A model generated the notes under the pieces. The model was not told the origin of the DNA, ran no database searches, and saw nothing but the letters and a program-made list of their open reading frames with translations. A DNA stretch of 64,000 nucleotides, from NCBI GenBank assembly GCA_963783355.1, contig CAWANF010000001.1, positions 372,001-436,000 on the forward strand, in the 5' to 3' direction. Positions 43,749 to 52,287 of this stretch are shown one piece after another. The stretch's first letter is position 1. Every line of letters starts with the position of its first letter. The position numbers and the translations under genes were made by a program. Origin of the DNA: CAWANF01 sp963783355 (lineage in GTDB: Bacteria; Bacteroidota; Rhodothermia; Balneolales; DATFMH01).

Positions 43749-44579
43749 TCAGGGGATCCAGGGAAATTTTGAGAAATCTGGTTTACGCTTTTCTAAAAAG
43801 GCATTTTTCCCTTCCTGAGCTTCGTCGGTCATATAGGCAAGACGAGTTGCTTCTCCGGCAAAAACCTGCTGCCCGACCATCCCGTCATCCACCAGGTTAA
43901 ATGCAAATTTTAACATACGGATGGATGTGGGGCTTTTCTGCATAATTTCATGGGCCCATTCACAGGCCGTGTCTTCCAGTTCATCGTGTGGTACAACAGC
44001 ATTCACCATGCCCATTTCGTAAGCCTCCTGCGCTGAATAGTTTCTCCCGAGAAAGAAGATTTCCCGGGCACGTTTCTGGCCCACCTGACGTGCGAGCAGT
44101 GCAGAACCATAACCTCCATCAAAACTCGTCACATCGGCGTCAGTCTGTTTGAATATGGCATGTTCTTTACTGGCCAGTGTTAAATCGCACACCACGTGAA
44201 GGCTGTGACCGCCGCCAACGGCCCATCCCGGAACTACGGCTATAACAACTTTGGGCATAAAGCGAATCAATCGTTGTAATTCAAGCACATTCAGTCGGGG
44301 GATACCGGCTTCGTCTTCATATCCGGCTTTGCCCCGGATTCTCTGATCACCACCACTGCAAAAAGCATAAATACCATCTTTAGCAGGACCTTCACCCGTT
44401 AATAATATAACTCCAATGGTAGAATCTTCCTGGGCATCCTGAAAAGCCTGATACATTTCCAGGACTGTCTTTGGGCGAAATGCATTTCTTACTTCAGGAC
44501 GGTTAATAGCAATACGAGCAATACCTTCAGATTTCTTATAAGTGATATCCTCATATTTTTTAACTGTTTTCCAATTCAT
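43749..44579 (-). CDS. menB: 1,4-Dihydroxy-2-naphthoyl-CoA synthase
   Basis: A 276-residue crotonase-family enzyme closing the second ring of the naphthoate from o-succinylbenzoyl-CoA. MenB marks are the oxyanion-hole segment FCSGGDQRIRGK, VPGWAVGGGHSLHVVCDLTLAS, DADVTSFDGGYGSALLARQVG (catalytic Asp/Tyr area) and the C-terminal FLEKRKPDFSKFPWIP. Its start overlaps the menH stop by 4 bases, so the two are translationally coupled. Confidence 0.96.
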   Translation of the reverse strand: MNWKTVKKYEDITYKKSEGIARIAINRPEVRNAFRPKTVLEMYQAFQDAQEDSTIGVILLTGEGPAKDGIYAFCSGGDQRIRGKAGYEDEAGIPRLNVLELQRLIRFMPKVVIAVVPGWAVGGGHSLHVVCDLTLASKEHAIFKQTDADVTSFDGGYGSALLARQVGQKRAREIFFLGRNYSAQEAYEMGMVNAVVPHDELEDTACEWAHEIMQKSPTSIRMLKFAFNLVDDGMVGQQVFAGEATRLAYMTDEAQEGKNAFLEKRKPDFSKFPWIP

Positions 44580-45406
44580 ACTAATCCTTTTTGTTTCGAT
44601 ACAATAAAAGATCTAATGTACTGAATATATTCATCAGGATTTTCCATGTGTACCCTGTGTCCGCAGCCCGGAATGATTATTATTCGGCTTTCAGGTATCA
44701 ATTTATTCATTTCAAGGCCAATCTGCGTAAATTTTTCATCATCTTCACCTGCGATAATAAGAGTAGATTGTCGTATTTCTTTGAGTTGATAATGAACCGA
44801 AGGCATGGCGGCCGTTCCGAATCCCAATAAGCTATTTGATAATCCATGAGGCTTTTGATTTTTTTGTATCTGGTCCAGATTTTTTTTCGCCTCAGTTTCA
44901 AATTGTTCATACCGCTTAAATAGTGGGTTTTGACTCCATGAATCTAAAAAAAATCTGTAATTTCGATTGATGGCTTCAGCCCTCTTCCGATCTATATCCA
45001 ATCGTTTTTGAATCTCACCGGGTTCATCTATGCCATACGTTGTGCTTTCCAGTATTATACCGGAAATGAACCCTGGATATTTGGTTGTAAACTGCAAAGC
45101 GAGTCGTCCTCCCATACTGTAACCGAGCAACATAAATTTGTGCAGGTTCAATTCGGAAAAAATACTTTTAAGATCTTCAATCTGCTCATTTACGGTATAT
45201 CTGTCAGGATTTTCAGGTACATCTGTTGACCCATGACCGAGCAGATCAATGCAGATAGGATTGCAAAACTTTTTCAGTGAGGGCAGGAGGTGGTTGAATG
45301 CCTGGGAACTTCCCATAAACCCATGCAGCATGACAAGGTATGGCAGCGAAGAATCATCTGAATAATCAGAATAATAATAATTTACATTTCGAATACGAAT
45401 AAACAT
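44576..45406 (-). CDS. menH: MenH-like alpha/beta hydrolase (SHCHC synthase)
   Basis: An alpha/beta hydrolase with the nucleophile Ser in LLGYSMGGRLAL, VMLHGFMGSS for the oxyanion hole, Asp in IAGEDDEKF and the terminal His in PGCGHRVHMENPDEY. Position between menD/menF and menB on the same strand indicates (1R,6R)-2-succinyl-6-hydroxy-2,4-cyclohexadiene-1-carboxylate synthase. I chose ATG 45,406 (MFIRIRN, 276 residues), close to the family length. The frame stays open to another ATG at 45,487, which would add 27 residues with no family resemblance. Confidence 0.83.
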   Translation of the reverse strand: MFIRIRNVNYYYSDYSDDSSLPYLVMLHGFMGSSQAFNHLLPSLKKFCNPICIDLLGHGSTDVPENPDRYTVNEQIEDLKSIFSELNLHKFMLLGYSMGGRLALQFTTKYPGFISGIILESTTYGIDEPGEIQKRLDIDRKRAEAINRNYRFFLDSWSQNPLFKRYEQFETEAKKNLDQIQKNQKPHGLSNSLLGFGTAAMPSVHYQLKEIRQSTLIIAGEDDEKFTQIGLEMNKLIPESRIIIIPGCGHRVHMENPDEYIQYIRSFIVSKQKGLV

Positions 45407-45889
45407 AGGCCAGGAAATTGAGGATAAGGTTCGAATCGTCTGAATAATCGGGAAATGATAAAATGTGTAGGAACAAACAGCAAGCATTTACTAAAAATAA
45501 TGAAATAAGTTCATTTTTTGTGTTTTAAGGAAAGAAGGCGGAAATCCGTCCGGAATAAATATATGTAAATATATATTTATGATAATATTGTCTTTATTCG
45601 GGATTCTCTTATAAATAGTTATTTATGATAAAAAAGTCCGCTATTAAAATAAATTGAAAATATTGCGTTAATAAATGTGTACTGAAATTTCTTATAACAA
45701 AATGTTATGAACATGTATTTTATATGGTATTTATATAGCTTTGTGATTACTTATGTTAATGCTCGCGGAATCAATGTAAATAATTGTAAAATAGGTGCAT
45801 TGGTATTGTTATAGAAAGAAATGTTGCGGAAATTAGGAATGAAGATAAAAGAGTCTTCAAACTTAAATAGAATAATGTTAGGATCTTAT
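45407..45889. promoter_or_regulatory. Divergent gap between menH and cytochrome operon
   Basis: About 480 bases, very AT-rich from 45,500 on, with an AT-only inverted repeat near 45,557-45,578. It should hold promoters for both directions. No gene is evident beyond the possible N-terminal extensions noted for the flanking genes. Confidence 0.4.
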
Positions 45890-46294
45890 ATGAAAACGGT
45901 ACAATACTTTTTAGCAATTCTTTGTTTTTTGGCTATTCCTTTTATCGCCTTTGGCCAAAGTTCCAACTGGGTAGCTCCCAGTTCAGCAGATACAATTAGC
46001 AGCCCTTTTAAATTTGACAGTGCCTTTGTCAAAATGGGAGAAAAAGAATTCAAGACTAATTGCACTGCGTGTCATGGTAAAAGTGGTAAAGGAAACGGAC
46101 CTGCAGCTATAGCATTAAATCCCCGTCCTGCAAATTTAACATCCAAAAAGGTTCAGGCTCAATCTGACGGAGCTTTATTCTGGAAGATTAAGAATGGAAA
46201 AGGTTCTATGCCAACCTGGGGAAAATCATTAAAACCTCAACAAGTCTGGGCTTTAGTCTCATATATCAAAACAGACTTGTCAAAAAAACACTAA
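45890..46294 (+). CDS. Periplasmic monohaem cytochrome c
   Basis: With ATG at 45,890, preceded by AGGA 5 bases away, the product is 134 residues: a signal peptide (MKTVQYFLAILCFLAIPFIAFGQ) and a class I cytochrome c domain. Haem binding is CTACHGK, and the distal Met is probably in GSMPTWGKSL. The frame extends upstream to ATG 45,821 but that adds 23 residues ahead of a good signal peptide. The domain resembles small electron-shuttle cytochromes that deliver electrons to terminal oxidases or reductases. It starts a three-gene run with a barrel protein and a second cytochrome. Confidence 0.85.
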   Translation: MKTVQYFLAILCFLAIPFIAFGQSSNWVAPSSADTISSPFKFDSAFVKMGEKEFKTNCTACHGKSGKGNGPAAIALNPRPANLTSKKVQAQSDGALFWKIKNGKGSMPTWGKSLKPQQVWALVSYIKTDLSKKH

Positions 46295-46337
46295 TAGCGG
46301 TCTTTACTATTAATAAAAAATTAAGGAGTTATGTGAC

Positions 46338-47456
46338 ATGAAAAACGGTTATACCTTTTTAGCCGGCACACTCTTATTGATCATGGGAGTCTGCTTATCG
46401 CCAGTAAGCCGGTCTATGGCACAATCATCTTCATCGAGTGATAATACTTTTAGTCCGGGAGTGACAAAAGATTTGTTGGTTGGAGATTTTGATTTCGGTG
46501 CCAGCATGACCGGAAAGGGAAATATGCAATACGATGCCCCTGCTGTCAGCTTAATCAATCTGTACAGAATGAATAATTTTTTCTTTCAGGCAGCAATTGG
46601 AGGAGAGTTTGATGACAGCGGTAATCCGTCGATTGGGGTTAAATTTATGAACATCAATTATCTGCTCGGAAAAGGATGGGAGTTAAGAGCCGGTCAATTC
46701 GATGCTATGCCATTCGGACGTTTTCCCCGGACGTTTGATCCGTCCTGGATTTGGCCATTACAAGCCACACCTAAAGGTATGTATGCCCTGGGGCTTACAG
46801 AAGGTGACTTTGGAGTCATGCTTCAGGGAGCCCAGTATTTAGGGAATAGCGTGATACGATCTTTCTTTTACGTTACAAATGGTCCCACGATTGCCGATAA
46901 CGGATTGATTGACGCACCAATGATTGCTGATAATAATAAATATAAAATGTACGGTGCTCGTTTTAGTATATCACCTTATGCATTGAGCAATCTGGAAATC
47001 GGTGTCAATGCTGCTTACACAAGAGGCGCCGGTACCACTGGTTCGGCTTACCAACGGGTTCCGGTAACTATGTGGGCTTTCGATTTTAACTATGCTCCTA
47101 CGGTTGAATCATTGAACGGTTTCCTTCGTTTAAGAGGACAATTGAATCTTGTAAATGTAGGTCATGCCGACTGGGCCAATACTGGTTATTTCAAAGATAA
47201 CAGCTCCACCTACTTTGCGATGCTGTCTTATCAGCCAAGCATGTCAGAAAATTCGTTCGTAAGAAAACTGATGTTTTCTACCATGTTATCTCATATCCAG
47301 GTGCCCACAGGTGCCGACTGGGGACGTCCATCAGATACTCAATATGATTTAGGCCTCACTTATTGGTTTAACTGGAGAACAAACCTGAAGTTTAATTATT
47401 CACTTACACAACATGAAGGCAATGCATTTTTCATTCATGTTGGAGTCCAAATCTAA
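46338..47456 (+). CDS. Outer-membrane beta-barrel (porin-like) protein between two cytochromes
   Basis: A 372-residue exported protein; AAGGAG at 46,323-46,328 supports the start. The signal peptide ends around SMAQSS. The rest has alternating amphipathic strands with aromatic girdles and ends in a strand finishing IHVGVQI, as in outer-membrane barrels. It resembles phosphate-selective or OprP-like porins in layout, but I do not recognise the precise family. It overlaps the next gene by one base (stop/start TAATG), so it is co-translated with the cytochrome lipoprotein. Confidence 0.7.
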   Translation: MKNGYTFLAGTLLLIMGVCLSPVSRSMAQSSSSSDNTFSPGVTKDLLVGDFDFGASMTGKGNMQYDAPAVSLINLYRMNNFFFQAAIGGEFDDSGNPSIGVKFMNINYLLGKGWELRAGQFDAMPFGRFPRTFDPSWIWPLQATPKGMYALGLTEGDFGVMLQGAQYLGNSVIRSFFYVTNGPTIADNGLIDAPMIADNNKYKMYGARFSISPYALSNLEIGVNAAYTRGAGTTGSAYQRVPVTMWAFDFNYAPTVESLNGFLRLRGQLNLVNVGHADWANTGYFKDNSSTYFAMLSYQPSMSENSFVRKLMFSTMLSHIQVPTGADWGRPSDTQYDLGLTYWFNWRTNLKFNYSLTQHEGNAFFIHVGVQI

Positions 47457-47773
47457 TGAAATCGAGAGGTAACGAAATGAAAATTATGTTAAAGAAATTT
47501 ATTTCCCGGCTTCATGGGATAAGATTATTCCTCGTAACGAGTGGTATCGGACTGGCTATTGCTATAAGTGCTTGTACTACAACAAGTCCGATTGTAAAAA
47601 ATGCGAGCGGTGCACAATTATGGGCAATGAAATGCCAGACATGCCATAATGCACCGCCCCCAAATCAGTTTAGCCCGCAACAATGGGATGTGATTATTGC
47701 GCATATGAAAACATATGCAAACCTGACGCAACCCGAGCAAGACAAGATCGTTGCGTTTCTTAAACAACGATAG
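47456..47773 (+). CDS. Small monohaem cytochrome c lipoprotein
   Basis: A 105-residue product with a basic N-terminus, a hydrophobic segment and a lipobox-like site IAISACTTT, so a lipid-anchored protein is likely. A single haem site CQTCHNAPP follows; the Met of HMKTYANLT could be the distal ligand. ATG at 47,477 (after GAGGT) is an alternative start. The domain is unusually short (about 65 residues after the anchor). With the barrel and first cytochrome it suggests electron transfer at the cell envelope. Confidence 0.78.
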   Translation: MKSRGNEMKIMLKKFISRLHGIRLFLVTSGIGLAIAISACTTTSPIVKNASGAQLWAMKCQTCHNAPPPNQFSPQQWDVIIAHMKTYANLTQPEQDKIVAFLKQR

Positions 47774-47828
47774 ATGATTGATAAGTTGATAGTTAGCTCA
47801 CGTTAACGTACTCAGTAAGCTCCTCTTG

Positions 47829-47869
47829 AAGCCTGTTGACAAACTCCTCCTGTCAGCAGGCTTTTTTTT
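47829..47869 (+). terminator. Terminator after the cytochrome operon
   Basis: AAGCCTGTTGACA at 47,829-47,841 pairs with TGTCAGCAGGCTT at 47,851-47,863 (one G-T pair) and is followed by eight T's. The T-run touches the menD stop codon on the other strand. Confidence 0.88.
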
Positions 47870-49593
47870 CAGTAATTCCAGATTTCTTTGCGTTCATTCA
47901 TTGAGATTTCCGGGTCGGTCATGCATTCGATAATATGAATACCATTTTGGGTAATCCTTTTCTGGAATATTTTTGGCAAACTCACGGCTGAAGAGGTATC
48001 AACTTTTTCGTATGAGACCGGATGTGCTTTGGCGAGCTGCTCAATAGATACCTGTTGAGGAGTCTCAAAAAAGGTCTGGTAAATGCCAGAGTGTTCATGA
48101 ACAGGAAGCATTCTGAAAATATTTCCTCCACGATTATTCAAAATGACGATGATCATAGCCTGTTCTTTCATAAGCGATGAAGACAACAGGGCATTGGAAT
48201 CATGCAGGAAGGCCAGGTCACCAATAAAAAGAACCGTATTTTTGTGATTGCCTAAAGCGACTCCAATCGATGTAGAGGTGATGCCTTCAATTCCACTTGC
48301 ACCCCGATTGACAAATATGTCCCGACGGTTTTTACTTTTTATTCCAAACAAATCGAAGTCTCTTACCGGGAATGAGTTGGAAAGAAAAATATTCCAGTCT
48401 TTAGGGGTTAATGGGGTTAAGCTACGCACAACTTTACCATCAGTTAATGCATAAGAATTCGACAATACTGTGTTAATCGCTTCCTGAATCTTGCTTTCTT
48501 TATTTCTCCACAATGATACCCAGTCCTCAGCGGCAGATGATGTAAATTCGGCGGGTAATGTTATATTCGAATAACGACGTACAAAATAATTTACCGAATT
48601 AGTAGCATCATGCCACTTTGTGTCTTCTGTGAATGCAATTGTAGGGACGGCCTCGTGTTGCTTCAGATATAATTCAATGGCTTTGCTTACCGGCTGATGA
48701 CCAAAACGAATAATTAAATCGGGAGTAAGCTCCGTACGGTTTGCCTGATCTCGCAAAAAGGCGTCAAAGCCTGAAATTGCAAAAGCAGAATTGGCTATTT
48801 GGGATGTGGATTCTGCCAGAACCGGGGCTTTCAGGGTATTACAAAAATCATGTATAGTATCATTCAAAAACACTGCCGATGCAGGTCCCGCAATAATAAC
48901 CGGATTTACCGCTTTTTTTAATACATCAATAATATCTGATGGAAGAGAGCCACGGGTATCTTTCAATTTTATAACCGTAGTCTTTGGTAACGATTTCTCG
49001 CTATTTTTAAGTTCTTCCAGTTGTTCTTTATAAAATTCCGGTGTCGGTTCCAGCGGTTTCCTAAATGGAAAATTAACATGAACGGGACCGGTCATAGCGA
49101 TGCTGTCCTGAAATACCTGGCATGCCAGCAATTTGAGCCGATTCAGATCGGTTTTCCTTTTTACCGGTTCTCCGGCATCAAAAAACATGATAGGGTAATC
49201 ACCAAAGAGCTTGATTTGATCGATAGCCTGAGAGGCTCCTATGGCTCTCAAATAGGGTGGACGATCGGCTGTGAGAATTAACAATGGTGTTCCGGACATC
49301 CGTGCTTCGATGACGGCTGGATAATAGTTGGCTGCTGCAGTTCCGGAAGTGCACACAAGAGCCGCTGGTTTGCCACTTGATTTACCAATACCCAGTACTA
49401 TATAACCGGCAGTACGCTCATCGAGAACGACATGCTTTTTAATCTCAGGATGCAGGGAAAAAGCCATCGTAAGCGGCGTGGAACGGGAGCCGGGTGATAA
49501 AACGACATGCTCTAAGCCGTTATTTGCTAATTCCTTGACAAATTCGAGGGCCCAAAAAAAAGTAAAATTTCCATCATCCAATTGATCAAGCAT
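47869..49593 (-). CDS. menD: SEPHCHC synthase (MenD)
   Basis: A 574-residue thiamine-diphosphate enzyme condensing isochorismate with 2-oxoglutarate. The N-terminal NGLEHVVLSPGSRSTPLTMAF, the catalytic Glu region DERTAGYIVLGIGKSSGKPAALVCTSGTAAANYYPAV, and the cofactor motif VLFIGDLAFLHDSNALLSS with NNRGGNIF are all MenD-specific. Its start overlaps the menF stop by 8 bases, so coupling is likely. Confidence 0.96.
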   Translation of the reverse strand: MLDQLDDGNFTFFWALEFVKELANNGLEHVVLSPGSRSTPLTMAFSLHPEIKKHVVLDERTAGYIVLGIGKSSGKPAALVCTSGTAAANYYPAVIEARMSGTPLLILTADRPPYLRAIGASQAIDQIKLFGDYPIMFFDAGEPVKRKTDLNRLKLLACQVFQDSIAMTGPVHVNFPFRKPLEPTPEFYKEQLEELKNSEKSLPKTTVIKLKDTRGSLPSDIIDVLKKAVNPVIIAGPASAVFLNDTIHDFCNTLKAPVLAESTSQIANSAFAISGFDAFLRDQANRTELTPDLIIRFGHQPVSKAIELYLKQHEAVPTIAFTEDTKWHDATNSVNYFVRRYSNITLPAEFTSSAAEDWVSLWRNKESKIQEAINTVLSNSYALTDGKVVRSLTPLTPKDWNIFLSNSFPVRDFDLFGIKSKNRRDIFVNRGASGIEGITSTSIGVALGNHKNTVLFIGDLAFLHDSNALLSSSLMKEQAMIIVILNNRGGNIFRMLPVHEHSGIYQTFFETPQQVSIEQLAKAHPVSYEKVDTSSAVSLPKIFQKRITQNGIHIIECMTDPEISMNERKEIWNY

Positions 49594-51043
49594 GTTTGAT
49601 AGCCGATAACATTGGTATAAGTTTCAAATTCGTTTCTTCCCACTCCTGGTCAGGCACGGAGTCTTTGACAATTCCACATCCGGCATAAAACTCAGCTTTT
49701 TTACCATTTAAGAGTCCGCTGCGAATAGCCACTGAAAATTCTCCGCGGCCTCTGGAATTGCACCACCCGATTGGCCCGGCATACCAGCCCCGTTCAAAAT
49801 GTTCTAATTCCCTGATATGCGAGATGGCTTTGTGCCTGGGTGTTCCACCAACGGCCGGAGTGGGATGCAATTGTTCGAGAATCATCAGGGGATCGATGCG
49901 ATTTTTCAACCATGCTGTGATTGGTGTGTAAAGATGTTGAACATTTTCAAATTTCCGTATTCCGGGTACCTCTGGATAGTCGATCTGTTCGGTAAACGCT
50001 TTCAGTCGATTAATGATGGCTTCCACGACATACCGGTGTTCCTGCAGATCTTTTATACTCGATAACAGTTTACGTTCGAAATGATTGTCTTCTTCTGAAT
50101 CCTGTCCCCTTGAAATGCTGCCTGCCAGGCCCTCCGTCAGTACAAAATTGGACTGAAAAGAGGCCAGGCGTTCCGGTGAACATCCCACAAAGACCGAGTC
50201 GGCATTATGACGAATCAGGAAACAGTAGCTTGTGGGATAATGTTCTTTTAAATTGTGCAATAACTGGTAAGGGGAAATGCGCCGGTTTGCTTCAAGTGAT
50301 ACTTTACGAGCCAGGACGATTTTCTCAAAATCCCCTTTTTTGATAGAATCGGTAGCCCGGATTACACTATTCGTCCATTTTTCAAGAGCTTCGGAATCTT
50401 TGGCCTGATCGAATTCCAGTGGCGTTTCTGATTCCGCAAAGTGTCCGGTTGATGTTATTTGGGAAAAGCTCTTAATTTTATCGGTGAGTTCTTTCAGAAC
50501 CGTACTTTCCGATGTTCCCGGCCCGGTTTTTAAAGTGAGTGTTAAAATATGATTGTCGATATTACGGACATACATCCACCCGGGAATGATAAACATACCG
50601 GAACCGAACGGTTTCCAATGCTCTGATTTCGGATGATCAAAAAAAGAAAAACCACCCAGAAATGTCAAGCCGCTCATGTTACTGTCTACAGGAGAATATT
50701 CCAGGGAATATGTTTTCCAGTGAGAGATAAGGTTAGACAATTTCCGGAACCGATCTTTGCCATCTTCCTGTAACCGGATTAATTCATCTCCGGCCGTTAT
50801 GGATATATTCAAACCGGGTTGTTCCCAATAATATTGAAATCCATTGCTTTTGCTCTGTATATCAAGCAGTTGTAATGGATCGACAGCATCAAATGGAAAG
50901 GAAAATACCAAAAGGTAAGGCCGATCGGATTGGTTGATTTTCTCTACGCTGGATTTAATAAATGAGATTAAGGAAGAATCTGTTAGCAGGGGTTCAACAC
51001 TTTCCTGTATCGTATTTGCTAAATTAGATGCAAAATCCAGCAT
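49586..51043 (-). CDS. menF: Isochorismate synthase
   Basis: A 485-residue chorismate-using enzyme that makes isochorismate, the first committed step to menaquinone. The C-terminal catalytic core includes FEKIVLARKVSLEA, SPERLASFQ, QLHPTPAVGGTPRHKA and RGWYAGPIGW; the late EFYAGCGIVKDSVPDQEW is also conserved. An entC-type role in siderophore synthesis is unlikely given coupling to menD. It is the first gene of the men series. Confidence 0.95.
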   Translation of the reverse strand: MLDFASNLANTIQESVEPLLTDSSLISFIKSSVEKINQSDRPYLLVFSFPFDAVDPLQLLDIQSKSNGFQYYWEQPGLNISITAGDELIRLQEDGKDRFRKLSNLISHWKTYSLEYSPVDSNMSGLTFLGGFSFFDHPKSEHWKPFGSGMFIIPGWMYVRNIDNHILTLTLKTGPGTSESTVLKELTDKIKSFSQITSTGHFAESETPLEFDQAKDSEALEKWTNSVIRATDSIKKGDFEKIVLARKVSLEANRRISPYQLLHNLKEHYPTSYCFLIRHNADSVFVGCSPERLASFQSNFVLTEGLAGSISRGQDSEEDNHFERKLLSSIKDLQEHRYVVEAIINRLKAFTEQIDYPEVPGIRKFENVQHLYTPITAWLKNRIDPLMILEQLHPTPAVGGTPRHKAISHIRELEHFERGWYAGPIGWCNSRGRGEFSVAIRSGLLNGKKAEFYAGCGIVKDSVPDQEWEETNLKLIPMLSAIKHA

Positions 51044-51304
51044 TAGTAAATAGTTCTTAACCTTAAAAATTAATATTTCCGAAATTACTGCTGAACCTAT
51101 GGACGATATCCTTACAGCAATCGTATTTCAGAATAAACAAACAAGATAAATTTTGCTTAAATAAAGCATGAATATAAACCGAAATTGAATGATTCGCTAA
51201 TAATTTTCTGCCTGCTTTTTATATTAAAAAACTCTATTTGCATTCAAAACCATTCGTTTGCTTTTTACTTGTATTGTGGGACATCGTGTATACGGGTCAT
51301 TAAT

Positions 51305-51316
51305 AAAAGCGCTTTT
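51305..51316. promoter_or_regulatory. AAAAGCGCTTTT palindrome upstream of GNAT gene
   Basis: A perfect 12-base palindrome sharing the AAAGCGCTTT core and the preceding AT with the site before glnN at 38,012. Confidence 0.3.
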
Positions 51317-51352
51317 TTATAAATAAAAAAGTGATTTTAATGTATTAAAAAT

Positions 51353-51380
51353 TTACCTTATCAACGTTTGATTAAGGTAA
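51353..51380 (+). promoter_or_regulatory. Hairpin/dyad just upstream of GNAT gene
   Basis: TTACCTTATCAA at 51,353-51,364 pairs with TTGATTAAGGTAA at 51,368-51,380, with one bulged base and a 3-base loop. It ends 42 bases before the start codon. It may be a leader hairpin or an operator. Confidence 0.4.
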
Positions 51381-51422
51381 GTTAATAATTAGGGTAAAAA
51401 CTTTAACAGCAAATACAATCCT

Positions 51423-51962
51423 ATGGTTAAACTCAAGCCGTTCGATTTGCAGAATGTTGGGATCCATTATCAATGGAATAATGATGAGGAACTGAATTTT
51501 TACGATTCCGATTATCCTCATAAATCTGAGAGTTTTGAGTCCTTCATAGCGAGGATAAAAGACCTTTTGAATAATAATCCAACCAGTGAACTTTTAGAAA
51601 TTCATCTTCAGGAAAACAACGAATTAATCGGTGTGGTGGGTATTCACGATATCGATTATTATAATAAGAGATGTACGATAGAATGTACTATCGGCGACAG
51701 GCAATACTGGCACAAAGGCTATGGTACGGAGGCCGTAATTAAAGCCCTTGGGTATTGCTACAACAAAATAGGCATGAATAAAGTCAGTACAACCGCTTTT
51801 GATTTTAATAAGACATGGATAGGTCTTATCCAAACTGTCGGATTTAAAAGAGAAGGTGCGTTACGGCAGCATACCTTAAAGAAAGGGGAATTCCATGATA
51901 AACTTATTTATGGAATTCTAAAATCTGAATATAAGAATACCTGGCTGAAAGCCACTATCTGA
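51423..51962 (+). CDS. GNAT-family N-acetyltransferase (RimJ/RimL type)
   Basis: A 179-residue acetyltransferase. The acetyl-CoA loop is RQYWHKGYGTEAV (about residues 96-108), preceded by a beta-strand with CTIECTIGD and followed by GMNKVSTTAFDFN and VGFKREGALRQHTLKKGEFHDKLIYGIL, the usual RimJ/L ending. In place of the common NxxSxxLYEKxGF there is NKTWIGLIQTVGF. The acceptor (amine, small molecule or protein N-terminus) cannot be told. No operon partner. Confidence 0.87.
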   Translation: MVKLKPFDLQNVGIHYQWNNDEELNFYDSDYPHKSESFESFIARIKDLLNNNPTSELLEIHLQENNELIGVVGIHDIDYYNKRCTIECTIGDRQYWHKGYGTEAVIKALGYCYNKIGMNKVSTTAFDFNKTWIGLIQTVGFKREGALRQHTLKKGEFHDKLIYGILKSEYKNTWLKATI

Positions 51963-52000
51963 AGCATTTAAATCAAGAGAACGATAAGATCAGCCCCTAT

Positions 52001-52276
52001 TTAACGGGCGTCGTCTACGCTGCCTGTTTTATAGGGGTTTTCAATTCCATAATCCTCAGGATTATAGTCGGCCAGCTCAAAAAAATGATTCCAGGCTTCT
52101 TCGCTGTTGCCCTGATTATCAACCCAATTTATATGACTTTGTTTAATGAGCCCGACAATTCGTTTCGCATATTGAACGCGTTCATCAGGATCTTCAATAC
52201 GAGGTAAAGCCGCAATCATTAAGTCGAGGTTGTACCCGCAGTCATAATCTTTAGGTTTTTTCTGAGAAATGAACAT
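52001..52276 (-). CDS. DUF4290-like short protein
   Basis: A 91-residue soluble protein with EDPDERVQYAKRIVGLI and EAWNHFFELADYNPEDYGIE patterns resembling the DUF4290 family of Bacteroidota, which is normally longer (about 200 residues), so this is a short or partial version. It starts 11 bases after the SpoIID-like gene on the same strand and is probably co-transcribed with it. Function is unknown. The stop region lies in a weak inverted repeat (51,992-52,000 with 52,031-52,039) that may end transcription of the convergent GNAT gene. Confidence 0.65.
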   Translation of the reverse strand: MFISQKKPKDYDCGYNLDLMIAALPRIEDPDERVQYAKRIVGLIKQSHINWVDNQGNSEEAWNHFFELADYNPEDYGIENPYKTGSVDDAR

Positions 52277-52287
52277 ATAATTTATAA

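Larger units (their letters stand above)
51044..51422. promoter_or_regulatory. 379-base divergent gap between menF and GNAT gene
   Basis: No gene is seen. It contains AAAAGCGCTTTT at 51,305-51,316 and an inverted repeat at 51,353-51,380, both on the GNAT side. The menF promoter should lie near 51,060-51,150 but I cannot identify it. Confidence 0.45.

Noticed and set aside
45407..45487. 27-residue N-terminal extension of MenH
   Set aside because: The frame is open but the extension has no family similarity and would make the protein longer than MenH usually is.
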